A stretch of 64,000 bases of DNA from Copromyces sp. CBS 386.78 (GCA_030685235.1 MU839083.1:620001-684000), one strand, 5' to 3'. Shown: positions 36,777 through 47,876, counted from the first letter of the stretch. Notes: generated by a model from the sequence alone, not told the origin. Numbers and translations: made by a program.

Positions 36777-39490
36777 ATGGCCGATATAGCGACCCAACCG
36801 ACAGGCGCATACAACCGTAGCGACGACCCTACCTCTACCCAGCCAACTGAACCTATAGATCTCGAACCTACCTCAGCCCAATTAATAGGAGGAGAGCCTA
36901 TAAATCTCGAACCTACCTCAGCCCAATTAACAGGAGGAGAGCCTATAGATCTCAACCCCAGCAATCCCAACGACCCCAACAATCCCAACGACCCCTATAA
37001 CGATAATAATAACAATAGCGATAGCGATCCCGACGTTCATCCCCTCTTTATAACTTAATACGATATACTTAACGAATTCGATAAAGTAATCAGAAATTAG
37101 GGTAAGAGATATAGCGGCTACGAGCTTATTAGAGGCCGCTTAAACAATTTCGTTATAGACTTCGGTTACACTAGAATCGAGTTTATATACCGCGCTGGCA
37201 AAATCCGCGACTCTATCGCTTATAGTAGATCTACGTTAATAACTAAACGGGGATATCCTTAGGGAGGAGTCGCTAAAGCGCTAAAAACGAATCTTAGGAA
37301 ATAAACCTTCGAAATTAAAAACGGCTATACTAATTATAACTATCCTAATATAGAAATAATATAAATCCGTAAAGTCTTCAAAACTAAATATAAAACTTTC
37401 GTCGCCTAATATCTTTATTGCCCTACTATAAGGAACCGTAAGATTGCAGAGGATTTGCGCAACTAATTTCCAAATCTTCATTTCACAATACAGCAACTCG
37501 AGAACTTTCGATATATATTTGAGAAGGAGTACAATACTAATTATAACCCTTTCTAACTAATAATAAAATTGCTCAATAAAAAGGGGGTCTACTATAAGGT
37601 TAATTAGGCTTAGGGTAGTACTAATAAAACTAGTAAACCGATTATACTCTTTTAAAACGATCCCTAGTATAAACAATACTAGAAGTAATACCCAACGGTC
37701 CAAATATACAATAATACATATAAAACGAATAATAAAGGTTTCGCCTTCTTCTAAATCATTAGTATAATAAGTATTAAGCATACTTTTAACTACGGATTTA
37801 ACCTTATTAATAATAAAAAATAAGAGGGATTTAACTAGTTAATAAATTAAATCAATACTCGTTGCAAAGCTATTAATACTATAAAACTATTTATAACTAT
37901 TATAAATTACAATATAATAATAAAGGCAGCCGTTAAAAGGGTTTATCCCCAAGTTAAGCACTAGTTTTATATCTTTTACATTAATAAAAATATAATATTA
38001 TATATTAAGTAAAAGTAGAATAAGAAAGCCGCCCAAAAAATTACCCATACTTACACCGTTACAACTACTATTTAAATATAGTAAGAAGTATCGGCATCGA
38101 CACAAGTACGTACACCGCCAGCGCAACCCAACTATACGACGACCTTGGAAGAATTTAACGAGGAAGATCGAGAGGTAATTATTCGACTTAACTATTTAAT
38201 AGATAGTATAAATAGTTTGGAACTTCTCCCTAATACTGTAGAATATTTACGAACTAGTCTTTACACCCTCTAAAAGCATATATACTATACATTTACTATT
38301 AAAGCTTTTAATACCGTTTGGAAGAGGCTTTACTCCTTTTTTTCGTAGTAAACGGCTATTATCACCTATTTAAAAGAGATATATATAATATTAAAGGAGG
38401 AATAGGCTACCTATTACGTTAACGAGAAATTAAACTTCGGTTATCGAACTATATCGCTAATCGAATCGGCTAATTAAAATCTAAAGAGTTTTATCGTTAG
38501 CAATAATATTACAACTATACTCATCCCCTTATATTTCACAACAAACTAACTATCCTTCTATATATAGGTAATAGCCTAATTATCGTAGCTATAACGCAAA
38601 GCTTCAGCCTCCTTCGTACTATAAAGCATAAAATTAATAAAAAATTCGAAAAGGAAATACAATTTACAAAGAGAGACTACTTTAATATCCCCTAGTTAGG
38701 CGACGCTCCTAATTAGGTATATTAGAACGCGTTCAATAAGGTTACAATATAGTATCGCAAAACTCTCAATACTATACTATCAACAATTAAACTATACCTT
38801 AATAAATTTAAACTATATACGGGCAAATTTACTAAACAATATAGCTTACTATACTCGCATTCTTTACTCCCCAGTCTCAAAACCCGACCGCCGTTATTAA
38901 AATTAATTAAATAGGACTTCCACCTTTACTAGTAGCTTTAGAGAGGCTTCAACGACGAGGACGAATACCTAAAATATTACGACTTTAATCGTATTAAGCA
39001 TCTACATAGCCGCCCTCGCAACGCCCAACCATTTACTTCAAACCTTTATACTCCCCGATTAACTACGCTAATTAATACTTAAACTCCCCCTCCCTCAACT
39101 ACGCCAGCTCAACTATCACAACCTCGAGGACGGCCTCGCCTATAGCCCACCCGCGGCCGACCCCCCGTACGAAGCTAGAATCCTACAACCTCGATACGAA
39201 TAGCGCTATCGATCCAGCGAAACATATCTAGTTGGGAGGGCGTTAACTTAGAGGCAAAGGATAGAGCCGACCACCGCCAACCTCTAACTAATATACAAAA
39301 TAGGGGACGAAACCGCCCTCGTAATAATATATAGAAAAGTAGAGGAGGAAGAGAGAGGGGAGGCAACATTGCCCGGGGTAGAAGAAATATAAGGGGGGGA
39401 AGTACGAGAGGAGGAAGCGCGCCAGCCAACACTGCTCCTACTAGCACGTAGGGCATACGGCGTAATATACGTATAGCTAGTACACAAAGC
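36777..39490 (+). pseudogene. MULE transposase, RIP-degraded
   Basis: Starts at ATG 36777 with an N-terminal stretch containing two and a half copies of a 16-residue repeat (EPTSAQL.GGEPI.L, 36850-36950) and an Asn/Pro/Asp tract. A FAR1-like region follows near 37150-37330 (RAGKIRDSIAYSRSTLITKRG then VAKALKTN). The transposase core at about 37885-38015 reads TITNYNIIIKAAVKRVYPQ then HQFYIFYINKNI, matching the MULE pattern TD..LA...A...VFP.A.H.LC.WHI.KNV with Asp, Cys, Trp and His altered to Asn or Tyr. The C-terminal part has RGRPRL and RGRPPV (AT-hook-like, about 39121-39168) and an Arg/Gly-rich tail to a stop near 39480. About ten or more RIP stops interrupt it. Confidence 0.85.
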
Positions 39491-39499
39491 CAATAAGGG

Positions 39500-39640
39500 A
39501 GACTCTAGAGCTCTCGCTAGAATTCTAGGAGATTCGCTAGCGGTTTAAAAATATTGCTAGCGGTCTAGAAATATCGCTAGCGGTCTAGAAATCTCACTAA
39601 CACTCGTTAACACTCTAGAAGTCTCGCTAGCACTTACTAG
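39500..39640 (+). repeat. Tandem repeat of about 20 bp in the MULE 3' region
   Basis: Units of the type CGCTAGCGGTCTAGAAATAT recur five or more times with drift, between the transposase stop and the right TIR. A shorter duplication (TGCCCTATAAAGTG, twice) follows at 39775-39812. Such arrays could hold transposase-binding sites, but that is inference. Confidence 0.65.
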
Positions 39641-40020
39641 TAGGTAAATTACTTATACGATAGATATTAAATAAATTATATATATATAGATTAATATAGA
39701 TTGAATACGATTAATTGAACGATTAATTAAATAATATACGACCGTACGATGCGATATACGACCGTACCGCTAACTGCCCTATAAAGTGTGCTGTAAAATG
39801 CCCTATAAAGTGCGATATAGGGGTGCACATCTGGGCTGGGTACTGCGGTCTAATATCACGCATAAAAGAATGGTAATGCCCAGATTTCTGGGCGAAATTT
39901 TCGAAAAAATACATGTGACATCTGTGGCCGCGCGAGGGTTAGGGATATATGTGAGGGAAAAAGTGGATCACGGTCCGAGTAGAGTTTTCTGACGGTGCGA
40001 GTAGAGTCGCTCATTAATTT

Positions 40021-40570
40021 AAGCTACTATATACTTCTATAAAGCAATAATAATCACTATTAATTAAATTATTAGTACCTACTTCTATTCTTCGGTACCG
40101 TCTATATATAAACGCTTATATTTTGTATAGCATATATAATCGGCTAGAAAACTCTTACAAATAGTAATAGACTTTTTCTTATTTTGGCACACGCCAAACC
40201 AAACTTTATCAACCTCTTTTTCTATTAATTATAATATATCTATAATAAATTTTAAAAGTATTAATACGTAATATTAAAGAAAGCAGTAAAATAATAAAGT
40301 ATATACTTATTCTATAAACGCTACGTACATTCTTACTCGGCTTTAATCTTTTTATAAAACGAACGCTTATATATTATTACCGTAAATTCGTCAACGTTGG
40401 TAAATATTCTTCTTTTCCGTTCTTTATCGTCGGGTATAATTAGCGGTATCGGCGGTTTTTATAATTTCATCCCTTCCGTATTATATATAGATAGAGTATA
40501 ATTAATACTGTAAAACTTAAATAATACCTTCTCAAACTATAATAGCTAACGAATTTAATATATTTAGGAG
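40021..40570 (-). pseudogene. DUF3435-like gene, N-terminal part (other side of the MULE)
   Basis: When the MULE and one duplication are removed, the minus-strand RIP-degraded sequence from about 40570 runs directly into 36358. A possible start ATG lies near 40470 (MKL, then KPPIPLII and a basic DDKERKRR-type stretch, with RIP stops read through). The part is less recognisable than the C-terminal half and is assigned mainly by continuity. Confidence 0.45.
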
Positions 40571-40985
40571 GAGAAATTCATTAGAAAATTCGGAAAGAGG
40601 GTTTAATATAGAAAACTAATACAACCCTCGTAACGTAGGGGCCGTAATTTATATAGTAGAATCAATTAGGAAGAATAGATATACAATAAATATAATAAGA
40701 ATAGGACAAAAGTATATTTATTTAGTTCGGTTGGGAATTTGAAGGTAAAGACGCGACTTATATTTTAAGGCCCTTCTAATATTCACCGAAGCTAACCATA
40801 CTTCCCAAAAGCCAACTACACTTCCTAAAAGCTAAATACACCTCCTAAAAGCCAACTACACCTCCTAGTTAGAAGTACCAAGTATATAGAATAGGTATTA
40901 GGGGTAAATGGCAGGGGTAAGTACCTTGTATAGTATATACTTAGCCTACTTAATTAGACTTAGCGTAAGTAGAATAGTGCATTCG
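40571..40985. repeat. AT-rich edge of the transposon block with a 20-bp tandem repeat
   Basis: At about 40793-40868 a unit like CCAACTACACCTCCTAAAAG is repeated four times. Base composition shifts to GC-rich within a few tens of bases after 40980. Confidence 0.65.
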
Positions 40986-41083
40986 ACGGCGAAGGCAATA
41001 GGAAAACGGTTCTCAAAACGGGGGCGGCGTTTTCAGCTGAATTATCCAAACCCCTATCGAAAACGGCTCCCATAGATAATCTT

Positions 41084-41151
41084 CCCCTCACTGGCTTATT
41101 TATGGGAGAGCGGACGGGATCCCGAGTTTTCCAGTGGGTATGGTCGTATGT
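41084..41151 (-). pseudogene. Truncated 5S rRNA copy
   Basis: The reverse complement starts ACATACGACCATACCCACTG and follows the first ~65 bases of the full 5S gene at 45005 with only a few differences (CTCGGG for CTGGGG, AAATAAG for AGATAAG). It diverges after CCAGTGAGG. The internal control region in the 3' half of 5S is missing, so it should not be transcribed as 5S. It is inverted relative to the full gene and lies at the edge of the RIP block. Confidence 0.85.
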
Positions 41152-41276
41152 ATCATTTTTCTCACAGCATGCTACTTATGAATGTTGGTGACTGGGTTGG
41201 ATCGGGTGGTGCGAACCTCAATACGTGTAAGTGCCAGGATAGAGTATAAGATGATGGGGGAATCACCCAAGAGTAC

Positions 41277-41403
41277 GGGGGGGGGGGGGGGGGGGCGGAG
41301 GGGCGAAAATTGTAAAAAGATAGTTTCCTGAAGGAGAGCCGCAACTGCATTGTAAGACCACAGAGACACCAAAAACGGGGGGGGGGAATTANNNNNNNNN
41401 NCG

Positions 41404-41436
<33 letters not shown>

Positions 41437-41560
41437 CCCCCCGCCGCCCCCCCCCCCCCCCCCCCCCCCACGAGTGGAGAATAGTGTAGAAAGCTAGTTT
41501 CCTGAAGGAGAGCCTCGACTGCATTGTATGTCCAGAGAGAGACCAAGTTCGGGCTGGGTG
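41277..41560. repeat. Duplicated segment around a 10-base N gap with long G and C runs
   Basis: A 19-base G run (41277-41295), a 10-base G run (41377-41386), ten N (41392-41401) and a long near-pure C run (41402-41469) occur together. The stretch AGTTTCCTGAAGGAGAGCC onward is present at 41328-41377 and again at 41506-41555 in the same orientation with several differences. Any reading frame through here is artefactual. The assembly is unreliable across this interval. Confidence 0.85.
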
Positions 41561-42400
41561 AAGTATCGTGATGGCGGAGATGATGCGGAAGAGTGGGATG
41601 TCGTGCTGGGGAAGGGGGCTATGTGGTTGTGATACTTTCTTACATTTCATTCTTGCAACAATCGGGGTCAAGAAGTAATAATGCAACCGGGACCTGGCTG
41701 ATTTGTTAGGTACCTCTACGTATCGGCAGAAGTGACGTGCAGCATTGAGGTCGGTGTTGTCGGGAAGGTGCGTTGCACAATAGATGCACCGGACCGATAG
41801 AGGGCCGTACTAAGCGAGCCGAAATAAAATGGCAGCCGTCCACTTCTCTCAATTAACAGTTTCACCTTCTAGACATCTTGTGAGAAGATTCTGGGCCGTT
41901 TGCTGCACAGACCGCTAGTCCTTTCGTGCTGCAGGGCCTTTGCCCTGCAACCCTCCTTTGACAGCGGATCTGGCACCTCCCAGAATCCCCTCCTTTGCAG
42001 ACCTTCCTCTTTATCACCAGTTCTATATAACTGGTGATCCCCTCCAGCTTCAATTAGCTGGATCCCTCAATCAATACACATCATCATCATTCCCATCTTT
42101 CGTGATCCATCTCATACATCTCCCTTCAAGTTACCACAAAATAATACATCCAAGCTTTATAGGGTGCCCTTATCTACATGCTTTATGACCTTTGAAGAAA
42201 TCAACTCTGCGTTCGAGCTGCACCAACCACCAATGGCCCCCAACTTCAATATCACGACCCTGGCCACGATGCTCTCACCAAACCACATCAACCATATTTC
42301 TAAAGGTCCGTTCACACTTGAGGACCTGACAGGCACTGCCCTGTTGCACTGCCGCCTTACGGGTGGTATCGTGGATATTAACCGTAGCCAGCACCCGGTT
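41561..42400. other. Upstream region of the membrane protein gene, no separate gene supported
   Basis: GC-richer single-copy DNA. A plus-strand frame from ATG 42164 or 42230 (MAPNFNITTL...) runs to a TGA at 42407 and continues in the same frame into exon 1 of the downstream gene; it may be its true N-terminus. Otherwise no gene was seen. Confidence 0.4.
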
Positions 42401-42544
42401 CCGGTTTGAACCAGTACTTATACCCGGTGTGCGCCTTCGTATGGTGGACTTCATGTCAACATTACGAACGGATCTCAATACACTTCTCCATATGCCAGCC
42501 ATTCTCTACGCTTCAGGCTTTTTAGAACACGGTTTGAAGGCGTC

Positions 42545-44722
42545 ATGGGTCTAACGGGCCAAGACATCTTCGGTCATAGTTTCACCAACTCTTCCAGCCC
42601 TAGATGGGTTGCTGAGCCTGATTCCCGTGGGACATTCAGCATTCTTTCCACCTGTGTCGTCACCCTTGTCCTCTGTGTTTGGACGGCTATCCATCTCAAT
42701 GTTCCTGGACACAGAGAAGGGGCGATGAGACTGTATATGCGCAAGTGTGGCTGGATGCTTTTGGGTCTGCTGATTCCTGAGCTGGTAAGTTGAGTTCATG
42801 TCCATGTCCCTTGGTATTCGGGGAAAGTAAAGATGGTGGCAGATTGGTCAGCTCGCTAACCTCAACAGACTGCGTATACTGCATTTCGCCAGCACCAGCA
42901 GGCCAGAAACATTGCAAGAGAAATTAATTCTTCGGAAGAATGGGGGTGTCCAAGCCCTATATTTGCCAAAGACAACGATGATGGTAGCTTACCTCAAACC
43001 GAGGAAAAGAGTAAGCGAAGGAGTCGCTTTCTGTGCGGCTGGAGATTGAAACAGCGCCAGAAGGACACCGAGGTAGGTACAGCCCAGTCTTCGTGAGATC
43101 GTTATCAAGTGATATGAAGGCTGACTTCGACCATGCTTTTTATTTTTCGCGATCCATAGGCTTTCAGCTCCGACTCGTGAACTATTGCCCATGGCTTCCT
43201 GGCAGTCATGGGAGGCTTTGCGCTAGAGATGAACACCGATGATCAAGATCGTCAATGCAGGATCAGAAACTTCTTCCCAACGAAGCGTTCGACTGGAACT
43301 CAACGCACCCGTCTCACCATAACATCACGTGGGCTTGAGTGCTTGAGGAACAATGGATATGGCCATCTTATCCCAACACGTTTTTTGGAGTACATACGAG
43401 ACAAGAGCAAAGGAAACACAATGGCCAAAACACTGGTATGCATACAAGGTGCGTAGAAACAATCCCATCGTTCCGTGGACTAGCTTATCATTGCAATGCC
43501 CGTGTGTTTTCACTAACCACATACCTTGGATGTCCTATTAGCATCATGGTTTTGCATCCAGTGCTTAACACGCTTCGCTCAGGGCCTAAGTCTAGCAATC
43601 AGCCTGCTAGAGCTCAACACATTCGGCCACGCCATCTGCACCCTCTTTATTTACATCATGTGGTGGCATAAGCCTCTTGATATTGCCGAACCATACACGA
43701 TAAACTTTGCAAACATGGACAATGTACCCCTGAGCCTGTCGAGACTCATCGGAGCCATGTGTGTTCGAAGTGAGTTGGACGGAGTGGCGGAGTCAGCTCA
43801 CTTCTACGAAAAGGAGAAGGCCTTTACCGTCAAGGTTGGGCACACATTCTCTGAAGCCACAAAGGACGTCACGGGGTCCATTGTGTGGGATGAAAAAGTG
43901 CCTCCGGATGTGCTTGTGTCCGCACTTCCTTTGCCAGGGTGGACGCATCAGCATCAGCAGCCTGGGCCTACGGCGAATTATGAGCTTGCTCTTACCCGTA
44001 CCGCACCTGCGACTGCCCCTGGCCTCCCTCCTGTCCGCTTACAGCTCGCCCATTCCGACGTCAGACGCTGGCAGCTAGCTCTCGGATACGGACGCCTCAA
44101 CAGCGTCGCCAAGAACCTTCTAGTCGATCGGGTCCAAAACCTTCCTTTGCTTCATACATATGGAGCGGACTCCGGTGACCGATACATCACTTTCTACGTG
44201 GGCTTCGGCCTGTTCGGGCTCATCTACGGCGGTCTTCACTGTGTAGCATGGAACGCCCCGTTTGTTTCTGACCTCAAAAAAAGTCTCTGGAGGGTTTCGA
44301 GTGTAGCCATTGCTTGTACCTCCCTTTTGCTGGTCCTTCTATCAGTCTGGACCAGATTCCCGCCTTTTTGGCTGAAACCCGCGAAGATGCTGGAGCTTAC
44401 TCTGGAGGTTTACGAAGGTCTAAACTTGTTCTATGGAAAATCAATGAGAGTGCTGGGTATGTCAGCGGGAAGAAATTGTTGGGCTGTCATAGTGCTGTTG
44501 GGTGCGCTGGTACGAGGTGCGCTCGCTGCCCTCATCGTCCTGCAGGTTATCGTTTTCTTTGTCGTCAAGATATGCTATGACCTTGCTGTCACTGGACTTC
44601 TCGCGCTCTACGTTCTGGCTAGGAGCTACTTGGTCATTATTTCCTTTGTCAACCTCGCTCACCTTCCTGACTCGGCGTTCGTGGTGCCGAATTGGTCGAA
44701 ATATGTTCCTTATATTGGATAG
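42545..44722 (+). CDS. Fungal multi-pass membrane protein of unknown function (possibly decaying)
   Basis: Four exons are supported: 42545-42784, 42869-43072, 43160-43448 and 43542-44722, joined by GT-AG introns of 84-93 bp in matching phases. The predicted product is about 637 residues. It matches, from memory, a widespread uncharacterised fungal family with a W(T)AIHLNVP block after the first membrane segment (exon 1), MGGFAL in exon 3, and ELNTFGHAICTLFIYIMWWHKPLD in exon 4 written here in two parts: ELNTFGHAI and YIMWWHKPLD. At least three C-terminal hydrophobic segments follow, ending NLAHLPDSAFVVPNW near the C-terminus. It should be an integral membrane protein; no biochemical role is known to me. 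Two in-frame TGA codons are odd. One at 43178-43180 stands where the family has Trp before the AHGFLAVMGG segment. Another at 42407-42409 separates an upstream same-frame stretch whose residues (VNITNGS) look like the family's ectodomain. An alternative donor at 43077 with acceptor 43206 avoids the first TGA but deletes the conserved segment. So the gene may be a recent pseudogene, or the sequence may contain errors. Start uncertain. Confidence 0.7.
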
Positions 44723-45004
44723 CGAGTGATGCGATTTCTTTTGCAGATGTGCAGTACCTTTCGATATTGGAAAACAATAGATAATCAGCGTACATAGGTA
44801 GGAAAGGTGCAAGAAGAAGCTCCAATAATACGCGTCCTGCTTAGCATTGTACCAGGAGCGTAATGTATTGGGGTTGGCTGGCAGAATAATAGGTCTCAAT
44901 TAAGACCTCGACGGCGCCAACCTATAACTCGTCGGCCAATCTTCGCGTTGATGGCAAGGATGACATACTAGCCTTCATAAAGTACAAACCATAGTCCAAA
45001 GAGC
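44723..45004. other. Short spacer between membrane protein gene and 5S rRNA gene
   Basis: Presumably holds the 3' untranslated region of the upstream gene. Nothing else is recognised. Confidence 0.5.
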
Positions 45005-45123
45005 ACATACGACCATACCCACTGGAAAACTGGGGATCCCGTCCGCTCTCCCATAGATAAGCCAGTGAGGGCCAGACTAGTAGTTGGGTCGGTGACGACC
45101 AGCGAATCCCTGGTGTTGTATGT
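45005..45123 (+). rRNA. 5S ribosomal RNA
   Basis: A 119-base match to filamentous-fungal 5S rRNA. It starts ACATACGACCATACCCACTG, followed by CCGTCCGCTCTCCC, GTAGTTGGGTCGGTGACGAC and CAGCGAATCCC, and ends GTTGTATGT, so that the 5' ACATACGAC and 3' GTTGTATGT pair as helix I. The internal RNA polymerase III promoter region is intact. A run of seven T follows at 45125-45131 as terminator. Dispersed single 5S genes are usual in Pezizomycotina. A truncated inverted copy lies 4 kb upstream. Confidence 0.95.
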
Positions 45124-45124
45124 C

Positions 45125-45131
45125 TTTTTTT
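45125..45131 (+). terminator. RNA polymerase III T-run terminator of the 5S gene
   Basis: Seven consecutive T residues start two bases after the mature 5S end; further T runs follow at 45140-45170 as backup. Confidence 0.8.
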
Positions 45132-47871
45132 CGTTCGCTTTTTTTGCTGCATTTTTTGACCTCTTTTTGGCTACCTTGATAATGCATCTTTGACGTCCGT
45201 GATCTTTGTTTCGTTGGAGTAGTATTCTTTTGTTTTGTTTTGTGATGGTTTTGAGGTGAAGAGTTATGTCGCGGAAGTACGTATCGTCCCGATGCTGGTT
45301 TTGCTTCCCAGTTCGGTTGTAATGAAATGATTTGTACTTTTATCTGTACTTCCTTCCACAAGCTAGAAAGACACTTTTTAGAGGGTATGATAAACTATAT
45401 TGAAATCATCTATCCGCATCAGCCGATATTTGTACATACATGTCTTTGTCTATAGACGAGTATGCCATTTCCCCTCTTAGACAACCATGTCCATATCGAC
45501 TAATGCCCTGGTAACGGACGTGCGAGGCTCCACGATGGAAAGATATCTACGAGCCATCTGTAGCCAAGTTCCTGGAACACAGTAAATGATACGTTGCAAG
45601 TAAGAGATATGTATATAGGTCGATACCGGGAGGTCACAGGGTCATGGACACTGGGATGCTGGCATCCAGATATATGTAGCATGTTGAGCACAACAGTTTA
45701 GCCAGGGTCTCGGCCAGCGGGATTGGGTCAGTATCTACCATATACCCCATGGGCAATCCGAGAAGTTGGATCGCATGTAACTCCGAAATTTGGCAAAGTT
45801 CGACGAACTCGACGCCTCAACACCATCTTCGCAACGCCATGCACAACCAGAGTCACTGAACATCTACATGACATCACCGCAAACAGTGGTGGCGGAATTG
45901 AACCAACCCAACCCGGATCGGGACAGGTATAAGCAAAGAATTAAGATGTGTGAATGGTGAGCTTGACATATGTCTGTGATGTTTGATGATGCTTTTTCTT
46001 ATTTTCGAGCAGGTCTCTCTCTGAGAGAGATGAGAAGTGAGGGGGGGAAAAGGATCATGATAGGATGGCTGGTGGGAAGAGCCAAGTCTAGAAAAGACTC
46101 TCGGCAGTTTCGCACGTGAACTACAAATCCGGGGTACGCGGGGTCGCAAACCAAAATCCGGGGTGCGATGCGTGAATACACTAGGCTCAAGTGGTTTGGT
46201 ACCGATGACGGCATTTGACTTGTTAGCTTGGTACCGCCAGCCTACAGCATTCAAGGGGGGTTGGATGTGAGAAAAGCGGTCATCTTTCGTACGAAAATTA
46301 AGGTTATCGCCACTTTGCCATTTCACCGCGCTAAGAGGTGTACCGTTTTGGGAATGGAAATTGGGGGGTTTCGGGTACTGTATGTAGTGTAGTGTACTGT
46401 AGAAAACTTGGGGAAAGGTGAAGAGTCAAGGTAGAGCCGAAGCTTGGCGAGAACGGTGCGAGTTCCTGTTGACGAAGGAGGTGGTGCAGCTAGAAGCTGG
46501 GCGCATCCGGGCACATCTGGGGAAGTTCGGTAAAAGTGATTGCGCGGGAACCAACGGGAGTGGTCGAAACAAAGATCTGGACGAGCGGCCGGGCGACAGG
46601 ATGGAGAGAGTTTACCGAGCGGATCGGGTACGACCCCGAGGCTCATCCTCCCTCCCTGCGAATCCCACAACGAAGCATGACCTGGATCGTGATCTCGTTC
46701 GCGGTGATCTTCGGGATAGCCCATAAAATAGTTTGTTACCGGATGATACCGGTTGATACCGGTAAACCGGACGTCTGTGCCTTGGCCCGGCCCCGAGATT
46801 CGGTTGGTTTTCTTGTCGTGGTTGATCTTCGGTCTTCTGTGAAACGCTTGAAAGAACGTGGTTCTCCCCGCAGCAGCAGAACAGATGGCTCACCCCTGAA
46901 TGAACGGGACGCAACTCCTGGCTTGTCGCCAATGAGAAGAGCCCGAGCATCAACCGCCTCACGCCGAGAACGCCGAAAAGGTGGTAATGGGGCGGGCGTC
47001 CGGACTACGGGGTTATGGAGTCATACACTCTGGAACAACTCCGTACCGACATTTCCCAGAGTAGCTGTGAAAAACAGTCTGGATCTTTTTTGAAAGACGC
47101 CTTCCTCGAGCGTCAAATATTCTGCTTGCAGATATTTTGGTCCATGTGCAGCTGATAATCAGTTTGATAAATGATGAAGTGCTGAGTGTAAGGAGAGTAA
47201 GCACTGCTTACGCTGTAACGCTCCCAGCTTTCAGCGGATTCCAAATACCGAGCCGGAGTGCAACGTCAGCGAGGACTTGGATCCCGTAAGCTTTGTAAGG
47301 TTATTATATGCAAGGGCCGTAATACAGCACGCTATCGTCGTCCACCCCCGGGCCCTTTTCGAAAGTAGCAAAAGGACCATACGCTAGTTGATGATTCCGT
47401 AAAGAGCTGGGAAACTTGGCCGACGATCGATATCTGGTGCCGTTTTTAATCACAGTTCTTGGACGACATCTCGATGTTATGGGTGGCTTGGCAAAGGCCG
47501 TTACTGTCCTCTTAGGATTGCGGTCTGTGGATGACAGGACAGTTGAGACGAGACGGTGAGGTTGCTCGCCACCCCCTTCCCATGTTGCGGGGAAAAGCCC
47601 AGTGCCCGAAGTTGACGACCCCAGCGCCAATCCTTGGACCAACGGCGGGCGGCCCCGCGATATCAATGACGCGAGGCTGGGGAAAAGGGAGCGACGGCGG
47701 GGCCATATTAGCAGTGTTCGCGTTGCGGTGCGAGCCCGAGCGCGTTTTGGCGTACTAATATCGCCAGTGTAACCCCTAGGGTGCACTGCAGTGATGTGAG
47801 CCTGACCCTGTCTAGCGTTGCGTAGAGGAGCCTCTATGCGGTTATAGCCGAGCTTGTAGAGACCGGTACCG
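45132..47871. other. GC-richer spacer without a supportable gene
   Basis: About 2.7 kb of unique-looking DNA. Several frames of 100-185 codons exist on both strands (for example 46536-47093 plus and 45874-46326 minus), but they overlap each other, lack intron/exon logic, and match no family I recognise. A small hairpin (GCGTAGAGG AG CCTCTATGC) lies at about 47819-47838 just before the Copia insertion. Confidence 0.5.
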
Positions 47872-47876
47872 GAAAG

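Larger units (their letters stand above)
36367..40012 (+). mobile_element. Complete Mutator-like (MULE) DNA transposon, 8-bp TSD
   Basis: This 3,646-bp element is flanked by ATTAATTT (36359-36366 and 40013-40020). Terminal inverted repeats of about 75-80 bp begin GAGCGACTCTACTCGCACCG, contain a second related motif (ACTCTACTCGGACCGT), then ATCCACTTTTT and a subterminal ATCCCTAACCCT. The two TIRs differ by one G-to-A change in the first 55 bases. One plus-strand transposase frame fills the interior. The element lies inside the DUF3435 relic. Its transposase gene is RIP-degraded while the TIRs are almost intact. The terminal pattern and subterminal sequence are shared with the short elements at 13851-14266 and 14616-15460. 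Confidence 0.92.

Noticed and set aside
39175..39456. Minus-strand Leu/Pro-rich frame within the MULE
   Set aside because: Shadow of the Arg/Gly-rich C-terminal tail of the transposase on the plus strand.
41162..41686. 174-codon minus-strand frame with poly-Gly and X residues
   Set aside because: It runs through the N gap and the G/C homopolymers; the Gly tract is an artefact of the C run.
45850..45950. Possible tRNA on the minus strand (GGTTCAATTCC box)
   Set aside because: The flanking bases cannot form a T-stem or acceptor stem, and no anticodon arm is present.
46536..47093. 185-codon plus-strand frame in the spacer before the Copia element
   Set aside because: No recognised domain, overlapping frames on both strands, no supporting promoter or splice structure; probably chance in GC-rich DNA.
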